Assembly (NCBI GenBank): GCA_039090855.1
Contig: CM077016.1
Location: 54,237,936-54,301,935 of the forward strand
Direction: 5' to 3'
Length of the DNA stretch: 64,000 bases
DNA from: Macrothele yani
Lineage: Eukaryota; Arthropoda; Arachnida; Araneae; Macrothelidae
Both the position numbers and the translations under genes were made by a program. Below, in pieces: positions 21,825 through 32,524 of the stretch (its first letter is position 1; each line of letters begins with the position of its first letter). The notes under the pieces were generated by a model, which searched no databases, was not told the origin of the DNA, and saw only the letters and a program-made list of their open reading frames with translations.

Positions 21825-22520
21825 CTACGCCTATGCTCCCACACAGGTAGCAACATGTCAAGGAGCATTATCTTACTGGAAACAACCTGTGCCATCGGGG
21901 TAGACAGTCATGAATGGGAGCACCTGATCCGCAACAATGGATAGGTAGCCTGAAGTGTTCATCGTGCGATAGAGGGGGATGATTGCTCCCAATGATTTCT
22001 AGGAAAACATGCCCCCACACGAACATCCTCCTGCCTTATTCTTCTCGAGCATCGTGTCAGGATGATTTCTGTCAGCAGTGCTTCGCCATACTTTCCATCG
22101 ATCATCCACACGATAAAGCAGAAAACGTGATTCGTATGAAAAGGACACTGTCATCCACTGGGATGCAAATTCACGCCATAATCGTCGATGTCTAGCGGTC
22201 AGCATTAGTACCCTGAGTGGACTGCGGCTCCGGAGACCCATAGAGAGCAGAGTTATTTGGACTGTGGTCTTCGATACGCTCCTCGGTGCGCCTGCATTAA
22301 ATGCTCAGGCCAGTTGTTCCATTGCGGCCTTTCTGTTGGATCGTACTAGTCTCGGGATAGCCGTCGCAGCTCACTGTCGGCAATGCTCCCTGCGCACCTA
22401 CTATTAACCTGATTACTGCAGGTAATTCCGGTTTCCTTCCATTCGTGGAAGACTAACAACTGTATCACGTGAACAGGCCACAATATCTGCAATTCCTGTA
22501 ATGCTGCTACCCTTCAGTGG
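21825..22520 (-). pseudogene. Tc1 transposase fragment (5' and middle)
   Basis: Minus strand. A coding piece at 21999-22241 reads MGLRSRSPLRVLMLTARHRR, then TVSFSYESRFLLYRVDDRW. The usual SDESRF is SYESRF, so the first catalytic aspartate is lost. DNAP-like sequence lies near 21870. No termini seen. Confidence 0.7.
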
Positions 22521-22544
22521 GTAGCCAACAAACATTCCTTTTTT

Positions 22545-22745
22545 ACGCTTTCCAACCGTTGGTTGAAGAAGCGTGTATGCTTCAGCTTTGTTCGTCCGTC
22601 TGTCTGTCTGTCCGCACGATAACTCGGGTCAAAATGGTTCGATTTCGATGAAATTAGTATGGGTTAGGGGAAACCTGGGGAAGAACCTTATTGAAAATTG
22701 AAGAAATGGGGTCAAAGGTCAGGACCTTATGCGTCATAACTTATG
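22545..22745 (-). repeat. CGCTT-hairpin repeat, inverted short copy
   Basis: Starts TTACGCTTTCCAACCGTTGG, the inverse of the repeat end. It abuts a forward copy at 22746. Confidence 0.75.
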
Positions 22746-23605
22746 TAACAAGTTAGTAAAATCATGCAATGCATTGATTATGATACGCTTTCCAACATAC
22801 CAGAAATCATTACTCAAATTATCACTCAAGTTATGAGAATTATGGCTGTGGAATAAATATCGGTCCTGTGCCCTGACCTTTGATCCCATTTCGATGATAT
22901 TCAACAGAACCGGTTCGGTATACCTCCGAAATAACATGATAAAGTTTTGTCGCAGTCGAAGCATTTTTACGTAAGTAATGATGCATAAGGGCTATGGAAT
23001 AGATCCCGCACTTGTGTCCTAACCTTTGACCTCATTTCGCCCATTTTTAACAGAATTCGTCCCCAGGCAGGCCCCCACAACATACTAACATTTTATCCAA
23101 ATCGAAGCATTTTTACGTAAGTTATGACGCATATTGGCGATGGAAGTGATTCCGCTCCTTTGTCGTGACCTTTGACCCCATTTCGCCCATTTTCAATAGG
23201 GTTTGTCGCCAGGTGGTCCTCTACCACATACTAAAATTTCATCGAAATCGATCCTTTTTTACGTTAGTTATGACGCATAATAGCAGTGGAATGGATCCCG
23301 CTCCTGTGTACTGACCTTTGACCCCATTTCGTTCACTTTAAATAGAGTTCCTTCCCAGGTGATCCCCTACCAGATACTAAAATTTAATCGAAATCGAACG
23401 ATTGTTACGCGAGTTATCGTGCGGACGGACATACGCACACAACGCGTGACGTAATGAGGCAGATGGGAATCGCGACCATCTGCTAGCTGCAAGAGTGTGA
23501 CGTCATAAAACTTTAATAGGATCCACACACAACGCGTGACGTAATGAGACTGATGGCGTGACCGCGCGCCAACATTCTCAAACGCGAGATTGTGATGTCA
23601 TAAGA
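22746..23605 (+). repeat. CGCTT-hairpin repeat, forward copy
   Basis: Starts ACAAGTTAGTAAAATCATGC, runs through about 140-bp monomers and the CGTGACGTAATGAG modules, and stops without the terminal hairpin. Confidence 0.75.
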
Positions 23606-23822
23606 TTTCTAAGTATTGGTAACATTAATGGAACGACGCCATGCCAATAAAAACGTTATAATTCGGGGTGGGTATTTAACCCACTAAACGAATTCTCCTA
23701 AAGTCGAGATCAAGCTAAATCGACTTCTAGTACCAGAAAACGGTAGGTTAACGACTTTCATCAAAATTCTTAGAGCCGTTTTCAAAATAAAATGTACATA
23801 CATACATACAAGAATTGCTACT
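23606..23822. other. Unclassified, with CATA short repeats
   Basis: Ends in TACATACATACATACAAGAA, reminiscent of a retroposon tail. Not classified. Confidence 0.3.
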
Positions 23823-23826
23823 TTAA

Positions 23827-24264
23827 GGTGGACGTCAAGTAATTTTGCTTCCTATACTTCCAATGGAAAAACTTCTGTACACATTTTCTTCACAATTAAT
23901 GCGTTCCCAAGAATGAAAATTTGAACATCGATTAAAATAGCTTCATTTCATAACTTGGAATACTTAATATTTTCTAAACCTTAACCGTAATTATGCAATC
24001 CAACATTCATTTGTCCACTGACGTCATCAAAGCACAGATCGCGCCATCTTTTTTCTGGTTTCAACACCACCAAAGGAAACGTTGTTGTTTTTTAATATAA
24101 TTATGCTTATGTTTTACAAAATGTTAAGTATTCCAAGTTATAGTATGAAGTTATTTTAATTGATGTTCAAATTTCCATCCTTGGGAACACACTAATTGTG
24201 AAGGAAATGTGTACAAAAGGTTTTCCATTGGAAATATAGGAAGCAAAATTACTTGACGTCCACC
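23827..24264. mobile_element. Foldback MITE with TTAA flanks
   Basis: Inverted repeats of about 150 bp begin GGTGGACGTCAAGTAATTTT and end in the inverse. TTAA lies on both sides (23823-23826 and 24265-24268), as for piggyBac-type insertions. The 438-bp element has a central spacer of about 140 bp and no ORF. Confidence 0.85.
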
Positions 24265-24271
24265 TTAATAT

Positions 24272-24632
24272 TGTGGGATAAGGGCGATGGAATGGATCCC
24301 GATCCTATGTCCTGACCTTTGATTCCATTTGTCCCATTTTCAATAGGGTTACTCTCCAGGTGGGCCCCTATCACATACTAAAATTTCATTGAAATCGAAC
24401 CATATTTACGCAAGTTATGACGCATAAGGACAATTGAATGAATTGTGCTCTTATGTCGTGACCTTTGACCCCACTTCACCCATTTTCAATAGGGTTCGTT
24501 CCCTGGCGGTCCCCTACCACATACTAAAATTTCATCGAAATCGAACCATTTTTACGTGAGTTATCGTGCCGACAGACGGACGGAAAAAGCTGGAGCATAT
24601 ACGCTTCTTCAACCTACGGTTGGAAAGCGTAA
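24272..24632 (+). repeat. CGCTT-hairpin repeat, forward copy
   Basis: Two to three monomers and the complete hairpin end (CTTCAACCTACGGTTGGAAA). Confidence 0.75.
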
Positions 24633-24990
24633 AAAATGCTTCGATTGCGACAAAACGTTATCATCGTGTTCCGGAGGTATATTGAACCAATTCTGTTTAA
24701 TATAATCGAAATGGGGTCAAAGGTCAGGGCATAGGAGCGAGATTTATTCCACAGCCATTATCCTCATAACTTGTCTAAAAATGCTTCGATTGCGACAAAA
24801 CTTTATCATGTTTTTTCGGAGATATACTGAACCAATTCTGTTTAATATCATTGAAATGGGGTCAAAGATCAGGGCACAGGAGCGATATTTATTCCACAGC
24901 CATTATCCTCATAACTTGAGTAATGATTTCTGGTTGTTGGAAACCGTATCATAAATAATCAATGCATTGCATGATTTTACATACTTGTTC
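24633..24990 (-). repeat. CGCTT-hairpin repeat, inverse copy
   Basis: Reverse-oriented body segments, including a tandem partial duplication of the 5' module (ATGCTTCGATTGCGACAAAA twice). Ends CATTGCATGATTTTAC. Confidence 0.7.
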
Positions 24991-25807
24991 AAGTTCTATT
25001 AGGTCACGTCCTTTTGCCATTTTCACGCAAAACTGATACTATCCGCGAGTTCGTGTACTTTTAAATGCCTTACATGATTTGCCTATGGCTCAAGAACTCA
25101 ATAGTAATGTGAAACTAAATACTGAAGATAGAAAGGTTACCGAACCATGTATTTCAATAAGCGTGAGACGCGTACTGTATTTTCACAGCCATCTGAAGAG
25201 CTGTTAGATCTATGTACTCGCAAGGGAAACGAAGCTTTGCATCTTATTGAAATTATACAATTATAGAAAAGAATTCAATTAATTTTGAACTTACATTTTT
25301 GCACCTGTCTCCACATGTTTTGGGAGTCACGTCTGCTATAAGACTTTCCTCCTTGAACTTAACTAATAGGGAGGAAAATATATATATACATATATAATTT
25401 AGCAATTAAAAAGCATAAAACATTTTAGAAATACTTATATTATAAAGCGACACGTACATATATAGTATACGGTGCATAACATTTGAAACACTTGCTTTAG
25501 ATTTTTATTATTATTTATAGTCACAGCTTTATCTATTTTAATTTTTGTAGCCACTCTTTTCAGGGGAAGGTTTAATGTTCGTCGCGCCCGGTGCGGCAAT
25601 ATTTGTTGATAAACCCCCCCACACACACACACACACACACAAGTTTTTGTGTGTTGGATTGTATGGTTTTCCAGCCACATATGATAGTTATACATTATAA
25701 ATTAATAGACGCGCGCATTGATCCCAAAGTCAACGTCAAATACAACGCTCCTTTTTTTAGCTTAATTGTAACTATTGCGACGATTTGGAGTGTGTAACGC
25801 ATTACAA
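24991..25807. other. Mostly unique intronic DNA
   Basis: Contains the MTTP micro-exon at 25295-25362 and a CA microsatellite at 25617-25640. No repeat recognised otherwise. Confidence 0.4.
25295..25362 (-). CDS. MTTP: MTTP micro-exon F0 (68 nt)
   Basis: A 68-nt exon sits alone between large blocks of repeats. Its acceptor is TTTTCCTCCCTATTAG and its donor is AAT|GTAAGT. Two leading bases complete a valine codon begun in exon E. The remaining 22 codons read KFKEESLIADVTPKTCGDRC then KN. Human MTTP has a similar cysteine pair here (SHCKGC). It exits in phase 0 into exon F (LPKVISGYKES). The exact phase fit on both sides is the main support for such a short exon. The C-x-x-x-C pair is likely a disulfide in the ER lumen, by inference. 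Confidence 0.8.
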
Positions 25808-26110
25808 GGGTCACGCACATGTGTCAAGACGGCAAGTAGCAGTGATAAGCCTTTGCTGGCGTTGCTCAAGTGGGAAAACATTCGGCTCCGGAGCAAAAGG
25901 ATTTGGCTTCGAGTTCCACCACCTGCATAGATAGGGTTTGAATTTCACATTGGTTCTTAAACGTACAAATGGATCTACTGGCAGCTAGGTTCTTCGAAAA
26001 ATGTGTGATGTTTTTTTCCACACATCGACTGCAATTAATGAGAATTCCTTCTTCGTTTCGAAAAATGTGATGCTTTTCCACACATTGTCTGTATTTAGAG
26101 TGAGAATTCC
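25808..26110 (+). mobile_element. SINE-B type copy
   Basis: A tRNA-like core AACATTCGGCTCCGGAGC, then GCTTCGAGTTCC, with a body repeated in inverse at 40033-40250. The segment GAGAATTCCTTCTTC, then AAAATGTG, is doubled in tandem at 25995-26110. Confidence 0.6.
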
Positions 26111-26232
26111 TTCTACAGTGAGCTCTTCTTTAAGCATGGTTTGCCGAGGTCCCGAAACCTGCAATTTCGTGCCCCCTCGTTTTTCAAGTGGGGAAATGTA
26201 TGTGACGTATAACGAGGGGGAAACGCAGGTCC

Positions 26233-26440
26233 GCCGCCCCGGTGGCGCAGTGGTCTACGGCGCCGGCCTCTGATCATTCGTCCGTAAGGGGTCCGGGTTC
26301 GAATCCCGGTCAGGCATGGATGTGGTGTTTGTCTTACGGCACTGGCTCTCTCCCTTCCCTGGAACCAGTGACCCTAAATTAGGGACGGGCGACTGCTTAT
26401 AGCCCATTGAGTTGCTCACGGTGGTCGTTAAACCTCCAAT
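26233..26440 (+). mobile_element. SINE-A copy, first of a tandem pair
   Basis: Full-length. The A-box region differs (GTCTACGGCGCCGGCC). It ends CCTCCAAT and is followed after one base by another SINE-A. Confidence 0.92.
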
Positions 26441-26441
26441 C

Positions 26442-26700
26442 GTCGCCCCGGTGGCGCAGTGGTCTAAGCGATGGCCTCTGATCATTCGTCCGAACGGGGT
26501 CCGGGTTCGAATCCCGGTGAGGCATGGATGTTGTGTTTGTCTTACGGCACTGGCTCTCTCCCTTCCCTGGAACCAGTGACCCTAAATTAGGGACGGGCGA
26601 CTGCTTATAGCCCATTGAGTTGCTCACGGTGGTCGTTAAACCTCCAATAAAAAAAAAAAAAAAAAAAACTCCAATCAAAAAAAAAAAAAAAAAAAAAAAA
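26442..26700 (+). mobile_element. SINE-A copy, second of a tandem pair, with double A tail
   Basis: Near-consensus copy. It ends CCTCCAATA, a run of A, then CTCCAATC and a second run of A, as if the tail had been copied twice. Confidence 0.92.
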
Positions 26701-26714
26701 CGCAGGTCAGGATG

Positions 26715-26880
26715 GCAAGCCGCAGTGAAAAGCTCTTGTCTGTGTAGTTTAATTGGGAAAGCATTCGGCTCCGGAGCCGAATGGATTTGGTTTCTAGTCC
26801 CGCCAACGGCAGACAGAGGAGTGCTTAAACTTCACAATTGTTCCAGTGAAAGCAAAACTTTCCATTGTCTCCGATCATCA
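26715..26880 (+). mobile_element. SINE-B type copy
   Basis: tRNA-like head GTCTGTGTAGTTTAATTGGG, then CATTCGGCTCCGGAGCCGAA and the 3' acceptor-like GGCAGAC. Confidence 0.6.
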
Positions 26881-27008
26881 TCGCTCGTCGTCTCGAAATA
26901 CAATACTCGAAGAGCATTTTTTGTAATCATCGTTATCAGTCCACTGCTGCTCATAAATTTCTGTCTTGAGTAATTCTCTTCCGTGTCTCTCCGGCATGCT
27001 TTTAAATA

Positions 27009-28404
27009 CACTCATTGTCATAAAAATCCGCGCACCAAGAAGAAGGTGTTGGATTGAAATGAGATTTTAATAGTGAGATGGTACATACTAAGAACAGAAG
27101 GGATTACAATATCACAGCAGCAGGACGATTTCCCGCGGGCATGCGGTACACATTCTGGTCAGCGTTAGTACCGCCTCGTGCTCGGATACATGCGGTGGTA
27201 CGCTCCGGCATGGAGACAAAAGGACGCCATATGTTATCCTGGAACAGATTGGTCTACACTTCTTGCAACTGACGCTCTAAATCCCGAACACTGGGACATG
27301 GAGAAACCTGGCCTCCCATCTGGTCCCACACGTGCTCGATGGACGAGAGATCAAGCGTTCTGGCAGGCCACGGAAGCGTCGAAGCATGACGTAGACAGTC
27401 CTGGGGAAACCCAAGCCGTGTGCGGACGGGCGTTATCTTGTTGGAAAAGGGCTCCGGGTTGCTCTGCCAGGAAAGGCAACACATGGAGCCTCAGGATATC
27501 CTGGGCGCAGAGTTGAGCTGTCAACGTCCCTCGGATCACTGCGAGGTAAGTCCGCCTGTCATAGTCCAGCTCCCCAGACCATCATGCCTGCAGTTCCGGA
27601 CGTGTGCCGCTGTACAGTGAGGTTGGGATTGTAGCTTTCACCTGCGGTCCTCCACACTCTGACACGGTGGTCGTCCGTTCCCATACAGAAGCGGGATTCG
27701 TCGCTGAACACTATACGTCGCCAGTCCGTAGGATTCCATGTTGCTCGCCGCTGACACCACTGCAATCGACGCCGACGATGGTCAGGTGTTAATGGCAGAA
27801 AACGTAAGAGCCGTCGAGAGAGCAGATTCGCCTCTGCCATGTGTCTGGAAATGCTTCTGGCGGGCACAGGAGTCCCTTCTACAGCCGCCACATGTCTCTG
27901 GATATTGGACAATGACGTCGTTGCATCTCTCACGATCCCACTGTCCTCTCTGCTGGTGGTGTGTCTGGGTCGTTCAGAGCCAGTCCGCCGTGTCCGGGTG
28001 CCTTCCCGTGTCCAATGATTCCAACACGATCGCACCGTACTGCCCTACATGCCCGAATGGCGGCCGATTCGGCGCGCCGGCCACCCTGCCTCTCTCATTC
28101 CGACGATACGTTCGAACTCCTTCAGTTGCCCGTACGCACATCTACGGCGACTCCTCGGCATATCTATTGCGCAGGCTTCTCACCTGACTCTTACCGTGCA
28201 CTTCGACACGCATGTGGAGTCCTCTGCTCTGCGCCTTATAAGCCACAAGAATTGCGATTGCAGCGCCGGTCTTGGACGCGCGGGCGTGCGGAATCGTACG
28301 AAACTTAAATCATTTGCATGTATGCCCTCCTCGTAGCTATTCGCCAAGTTTCGCGTTAATCGCACGGTTTTTTCTTAGTGCGCGGATTTTTATGACAATG
28401 AGTG
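27009..28404 (-). mobile_element. Tc1 element, family T3-related
   Basis: Ends CACTCATTGTCATAAAAATC and its inverse, TA-flanked. Length 1396 bp. Confidence 0.9.
27254..28150 (-). pseudogene. Tc1 transposase pseudogene
   Basis: The piece 27559-28035 encodes SCWNHWTREGTRTRRTGSER, SISRHMAEANLLSRRLLRFL and IVFSDESRFCMGTDDHRVRV with the first aspartate. A frameshift near 27560 leads to LFQQDNARPHTAWV with the second aspartate, and another near 27350 to DLSSIEHVWDQM with the glutamate. All catalytic residues are visible but in three frames. Confidence 0.85.
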
Positions 28405-28639
28405 TATCAACCACGTATCTACCACGTGGTGTTTGTTCTCCCGGGCTGTTTCCCGTCCCTTGGTATCCAATACACATAGTATTTCAGTTGTCCAATGGTG
28501 GTCAGTTCTTCTAGCAATATGTCCAGCCCACTGTCACTTGAGGATCTTTACTTTGATCCTAAAGTCACCAACTTTTGTCATTTCACTAATCCATGTGTTC
28601 CTCTTCCTCTCTTTCTTGGTTATATCAGGCATGCATTTA

Positions 28640-29664
28640 GATCTCACTCATCTGTGGTCAAATGAATCCCGTTTTCAGCTTTACCGGACTAACAGGAGGG
28701 TGCAGGTGTAGCATCGACAGCATGAGGCCATGATCTCTTCGTGACAGGTCGGCTCTGTTCAAGGCTTGACTCTGTGATGGTTTGGGGAGCCGTGTCGATG
28801 CCTCGTCGTTTACCAGCTAGAGGTCTGCAAGGTCGGCCCTTTTTTTAGTTTAGAGAACAAAGCAACGGTACGGACCGGGCTTTTTCCAGACACTTACGGC
28901 CGGGCCGGGCCAAGTCGATCCATTTTTTTTATCGCAATGGTAAAGAAAGAAAACAATCCTGTTCCCCGATTTCCTGGTGTGTTCACCTGTTTTGCTGGCT
29001 TTACTTACTTCCGTAACATAGCCCAGGGCGTAATCAGAAAAGCAAGGAGAGGCACTCACAGTGTTTTTACCAATCTGTAGGTATTAAGATGGTAAAACCA
29101 TTTTCGGGCTTGTGGACAACAAAAAGATTCGACCCCGAGAGACTGTGTGTGTTGTGTAGAGTGGAGGACGGAGGGTGTCTGTAGTGGGATGCGGTGGGGT
29201 GAGGTGTGTGTGTATGTGTTTGTATGAGAGAGTGTGACGACATCTATTTTTTCTCCTATCCCCAATCTGTATAAAGATTGACTTTCGTAGTGTTATCACT
29301 TACTAGTTCAGAGAAAGGGAGATTCTGAACGCGCTTAGTCTTCCTTTTTCTCTCTTTTTAAAGGTTATATTGTTCTACAATTGTCAAAGTATAGTTAACA
29401 TTTTTAGGCTTACATTCAACTAAATATATTGAATAATATCTCATTTCATTATTTAATTTTCACATTTTAATAAGATACAAGAGAAAGACAAAATACCAAA
29501 TGGCACATCACGGGCCGGGCCTAAATAACAGCTGCAATTGATGGGCCCGGGCCAAGCTCGCCAAATTAGGCCTGTGCAGACCTCTAGTACAGGCTGTTAT
29601 TCTCGCTAGAGGAGGACCAACACGCTATTAGGTAGGTATCTCTAATGTTTTGTCCATTGAGTGT
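28640..29664 (+). pseudogene. Tc1 remnant (family T9) split by hAT-like element
   Basis: 28640-28816 encodes LWSNESRFQLYRTNRRVQV and a decayed GSVQGLTLCDGLG-like stretch. The tail 29588-29664 encodes ARGGPTRY and ends in the terminus TTTTGTCCATTGAGTG at a TA. The D2-to-E region is deleted. Compare 50271-50990. Confidence 0.7.
28817..29587. mobile_element. hAT-like nonautonomous element
   Basis: Ends CTAGAGGTCTGCAAGGTCGG and the inverse CCTGTGCAGACCTCTAG. Next to each end lies CCGGGC/GGCCCG-rich sequence. The 771-bp interior has no transposase and a TG-rich tract (29140-29230). The target duplication is unclear. Confidence 0.6.
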
Positions 29665-30355
29665 ATATGTGGCAATCCAGTGAGTAGTTTAAAATCCTGA
29701 TATTATGTCCGGAACATATAAATTAGGGTTAACTTTAACGAACATACCGCACAAGTCGCCCGTTCATGCAGACGATCACGGCCGCCCGAATCGCACTATA
29801 GAGTGAGTAGAATTTCCTTACCTCCACATGTTTTTTCAATTTGCATGGCCTCTGGGGGATTACCAGAAGTCATCCTCAGTCACCACTGTTGCCATTAAAC
29901 AAAGACGTAAACCAGGAGTTAGTTTCTCCCGGGCGATATCATTGACTCTCATGATATCACATCTCTTCTCCGTAGAAGAATGCAGTGATTGCCACCGGAA
30001 AACGTCTAAAGGTAAACGCATATAAAGCCTGGAGATAGAAATTTTCCTGTGGTGACTCAGCGCTAATCCTTCTTTTGTTTACCTGTAAAAAGGGGAACAG
30101 AAATTTGAGAAGCCGCAGACAGTTCCGGGCGTTATGGTATTCTGGGCGACAGACTACATTAGAGTTCTGGTCGTGAAAGGGTTAAAAGAAGCTCTCCTGC
30201 CTTTCATTTGTGATTTAGAGTGGTACTGCAAGTTTTCTCCGAATGGTACAATACTGTATATGAAGAGGCCCCAACATTTAGTCACCCAGCGATTGATGTT
30301 GCTCACGATTTTTTTTCCAAGTGTCTTCAACGCCATTTGAATTACCATCAGAGAT
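29665..30355. other. Unclassified
   Basis: A plus-strand ORF at 29828-30025 has no recognised domain. Sequence 30118-30340 may be repeat-derived. No support for a gene. Confidence 0.3.
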
Positions 30356-30359
30356 GAAG

Positions 30360-30850
30360 AACCATCGGAAGGATGAAAGCGGGTCGAAGTCATACAGAGG
30401 TTGCCATGTTTATGAATGTGCCCGAAAGTGCCATATCAAGGCTAGGGAGATTCCAAGAAACGGGAACATACACTAGACGGACATCTCACTGTCGACCACG
30501 GTGTAGAACATATGAGGAGGGCCGGTATGTAGCCATAACTGCAAAGCGTAATCGATGGATGACAGCTCATCCATTGTCCATGGAGCTTGCCTTAGCAATA
30601 GGAAGATCAGCAGCAAGGTGGACTCTAGAAGGCTTTGCAAAAGAGGTATGCATCTTTCTTACCTGTGGCTACAAAAGAGCTCAGTTAGCAAAGGGTAAGG
30701 CAGCATCACAATTAGACACCTGAGCCGTGGGGACATGTACAGATAGTTTTCACTGATGGGTCAAGATTTTCTCTAACAAGTGATTCTTGACGCCAGAACG
30801 TCTGGAGAGAAGTGGGCACCCGATATCCTTCACTGCTCCAGGGCGATGGT
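30360..30850 (+). pseudogene. Tc1 transposase fragment (N-terminal)
   Basis: Encodes MKAGRSHTEVAMFMNVPESA then ISRLGRFQETGTYTRRT, the DNA-binding half of a Tc1 transposase. It decays after 30660; a FTDGSRFSL remnant of the first catalytic region is near 30760. No termini seen. Confidence 0.75.
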
Positions 30851-30967
30851 AATTTATAGTTCTGTATAGGTAAAAGTCACTTTTTATAGGTAAACGTATA
30901 TGCAAAATACGTGGCCACGTGCGTCACCGCGTGATCTAGACAACAATTTAAGATTGTTGTTTGCTGT

Positions 30968-31174
30968 GCCGCCCCGGTGGCGCAGTGGTCTAAGCGATGG
31001 CCTCTGATCATTCGTCCGTAAGGGGCCCGGGTTCGAATCCCGGTGAGGCATGGATGTTGTGTTTGTCTTACGGCACTGGCTCTCTCCCTTCCCTGGAACC
31101 AGTGACCCTAAATTAGGGACGGGCGACTGCTTATAGCCCATTGAGATGCTCACGGTGGTCGTTAAACCTCCAAT

Positions 31175-31208
<34 letters not shown>
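30968..31208 (+). mobile_element. SINE-A copy with long A tail
   Basis: Near-consensus copy with a tail of over 30 A after CCTCCAATC. B box GGGTTCGAATCCCGG. Confidence 0.92.
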
Positions 31209-31211
<3 letters not shown>

Positions 31212-31234
31212 ATTGTTGCACCTTAGCAGTGTTG

Positions 31235-32265
31235 ATCACAATGGGAAAAACAAAGGATCTTTCGGAGTTCAATAAAGGGCATATTGTAGGTGCCCGTCTG
31301 ACTGTGGCGACTATTTTGAAAACTGTCTGGTTTCACAAAAGGTGAGATATCCCCTGTCTTTAATCAGTGTAAGAATAACCCACATTGCTTGTCTAAGAGG
31401 TGTAACTCTGGCGCGACGACAATCTGTCAGGAACGAGATTGCCGTCTTCTGAAAAGGCTTATACGATGGAACACGGCTTCCTGTGCACAGCAATCGACTG
31501 AAGCATTCGATGAAGGCTGTTCCGGACCCTATCTCAGCGAATTATGATCACGGAACTGAAGAGGATCGGTATTGGCAATCACATGCCTTTATGGAGACCA
31601 TTAATTTCTGCAAAGAACCGGAAAGTTTGTCTACAATGGTGTCAGGAACACCGTGACTGGACAATTGAAGACTGGAAAAATCATGTGGGCTGACTACTTG
31701 TTCTGTACCAAAGGTAGGCAGATAACTTGGTGGGAGCCCAATGAAGCAATGGACACAGTTTGCCTTGTAAGCACAACTCATTGTTCTGGTGTGGGGCACT
31801 TTCTGTTGGTACGGAAAGGATCCCAATATTGCTGGAAGGTCGGGTGTCCTGCAAGGATTTTGTGAACATTGTTGCCGATCAAGACCATCCTACAATGTTG
31901 AGTTTTTATCCAGCAGGTGCCGGCTATTTTATGGAAGACAACGTTGTTGTCCATCGAACAAGATGTGCTCAGCAGTGGTTCAGCAAGCATGACAGCGACT
32001 TCCACCATCTTTCCTGGCTACCACAAAGGCTGGATCTGAACCCCATTGAGAATGTACGGGACATGTTAGAAAAACACATCACGGAGCAAAATCTTTTTCC
32101 GTCAAATCTGAGCAAGTTATAGGGCTGTCTGGTGCACGCCTGGTATGCTGTACACGTAGATGTACTCCAACACCTTGTGGAATCTATGCTAAACTGTATA
32201 CGAGCTGTAATTTGGGCTAAAGGAGGTCCAAACTGGTACTGAATAAGAGTTTTTAATTCCGTGGC
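31235..32265 (+). pseudogene. Tc1 transposase pseudogene, no clear termini
   Basis: Starts MGKTKDLSEFNKGHIVGARL at 31240. Further pieces are found in several frames: CQEHRDWTIEDWKNH-like residues near 31650, YFMEDNVVVHR with the second aspartate near 31925, and DLNPIENVRDMLEKHI with the glutamate near 32035. The last region approaches a GGPNWY end at 32240. Heavily frameshifted. Confidence 0.78.
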
Positions 32266-32524
32266 CGGTATATGTATTAGTAACGGCATAAGTCATTTTT
32301 TCTTGGGAGTTCATTAGTCATTCACACAAGAGAGTTATTCACTTTCCACTCCCGGTTGTCTCCCTACACTACCTGGGCAAATCATTCTTTGTCTGACTTT
32401 ACGGCCGTAGTGAGTAGTCGCAATTGTGAAATCACCGTATTCAAAGACGGAAGTCTCTTCCATATTTTACAAGGAGCGATGTTGTTACCACTCGGCAACC
32501 ATGCAATGCAAAACATACATGTAC
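32266..32524. other. Spacer, nothing recognised
   Basis: About 260 bp of unique sequence. Confidence 0.3.

Noticed and set aside
26255..26678. ORFs reading MGYKQSPVPNLGSLVPGKGE in many places
   Set aside because: Antisense translation of SINE-A copies, not a protein family.
29815..30010. Possible exon with GAG|GTAAGG on the minus strand and an ACATGTGGAG phrase like exon F0
   Set aside because: All frames have early stops and there is no fitting acceptor.
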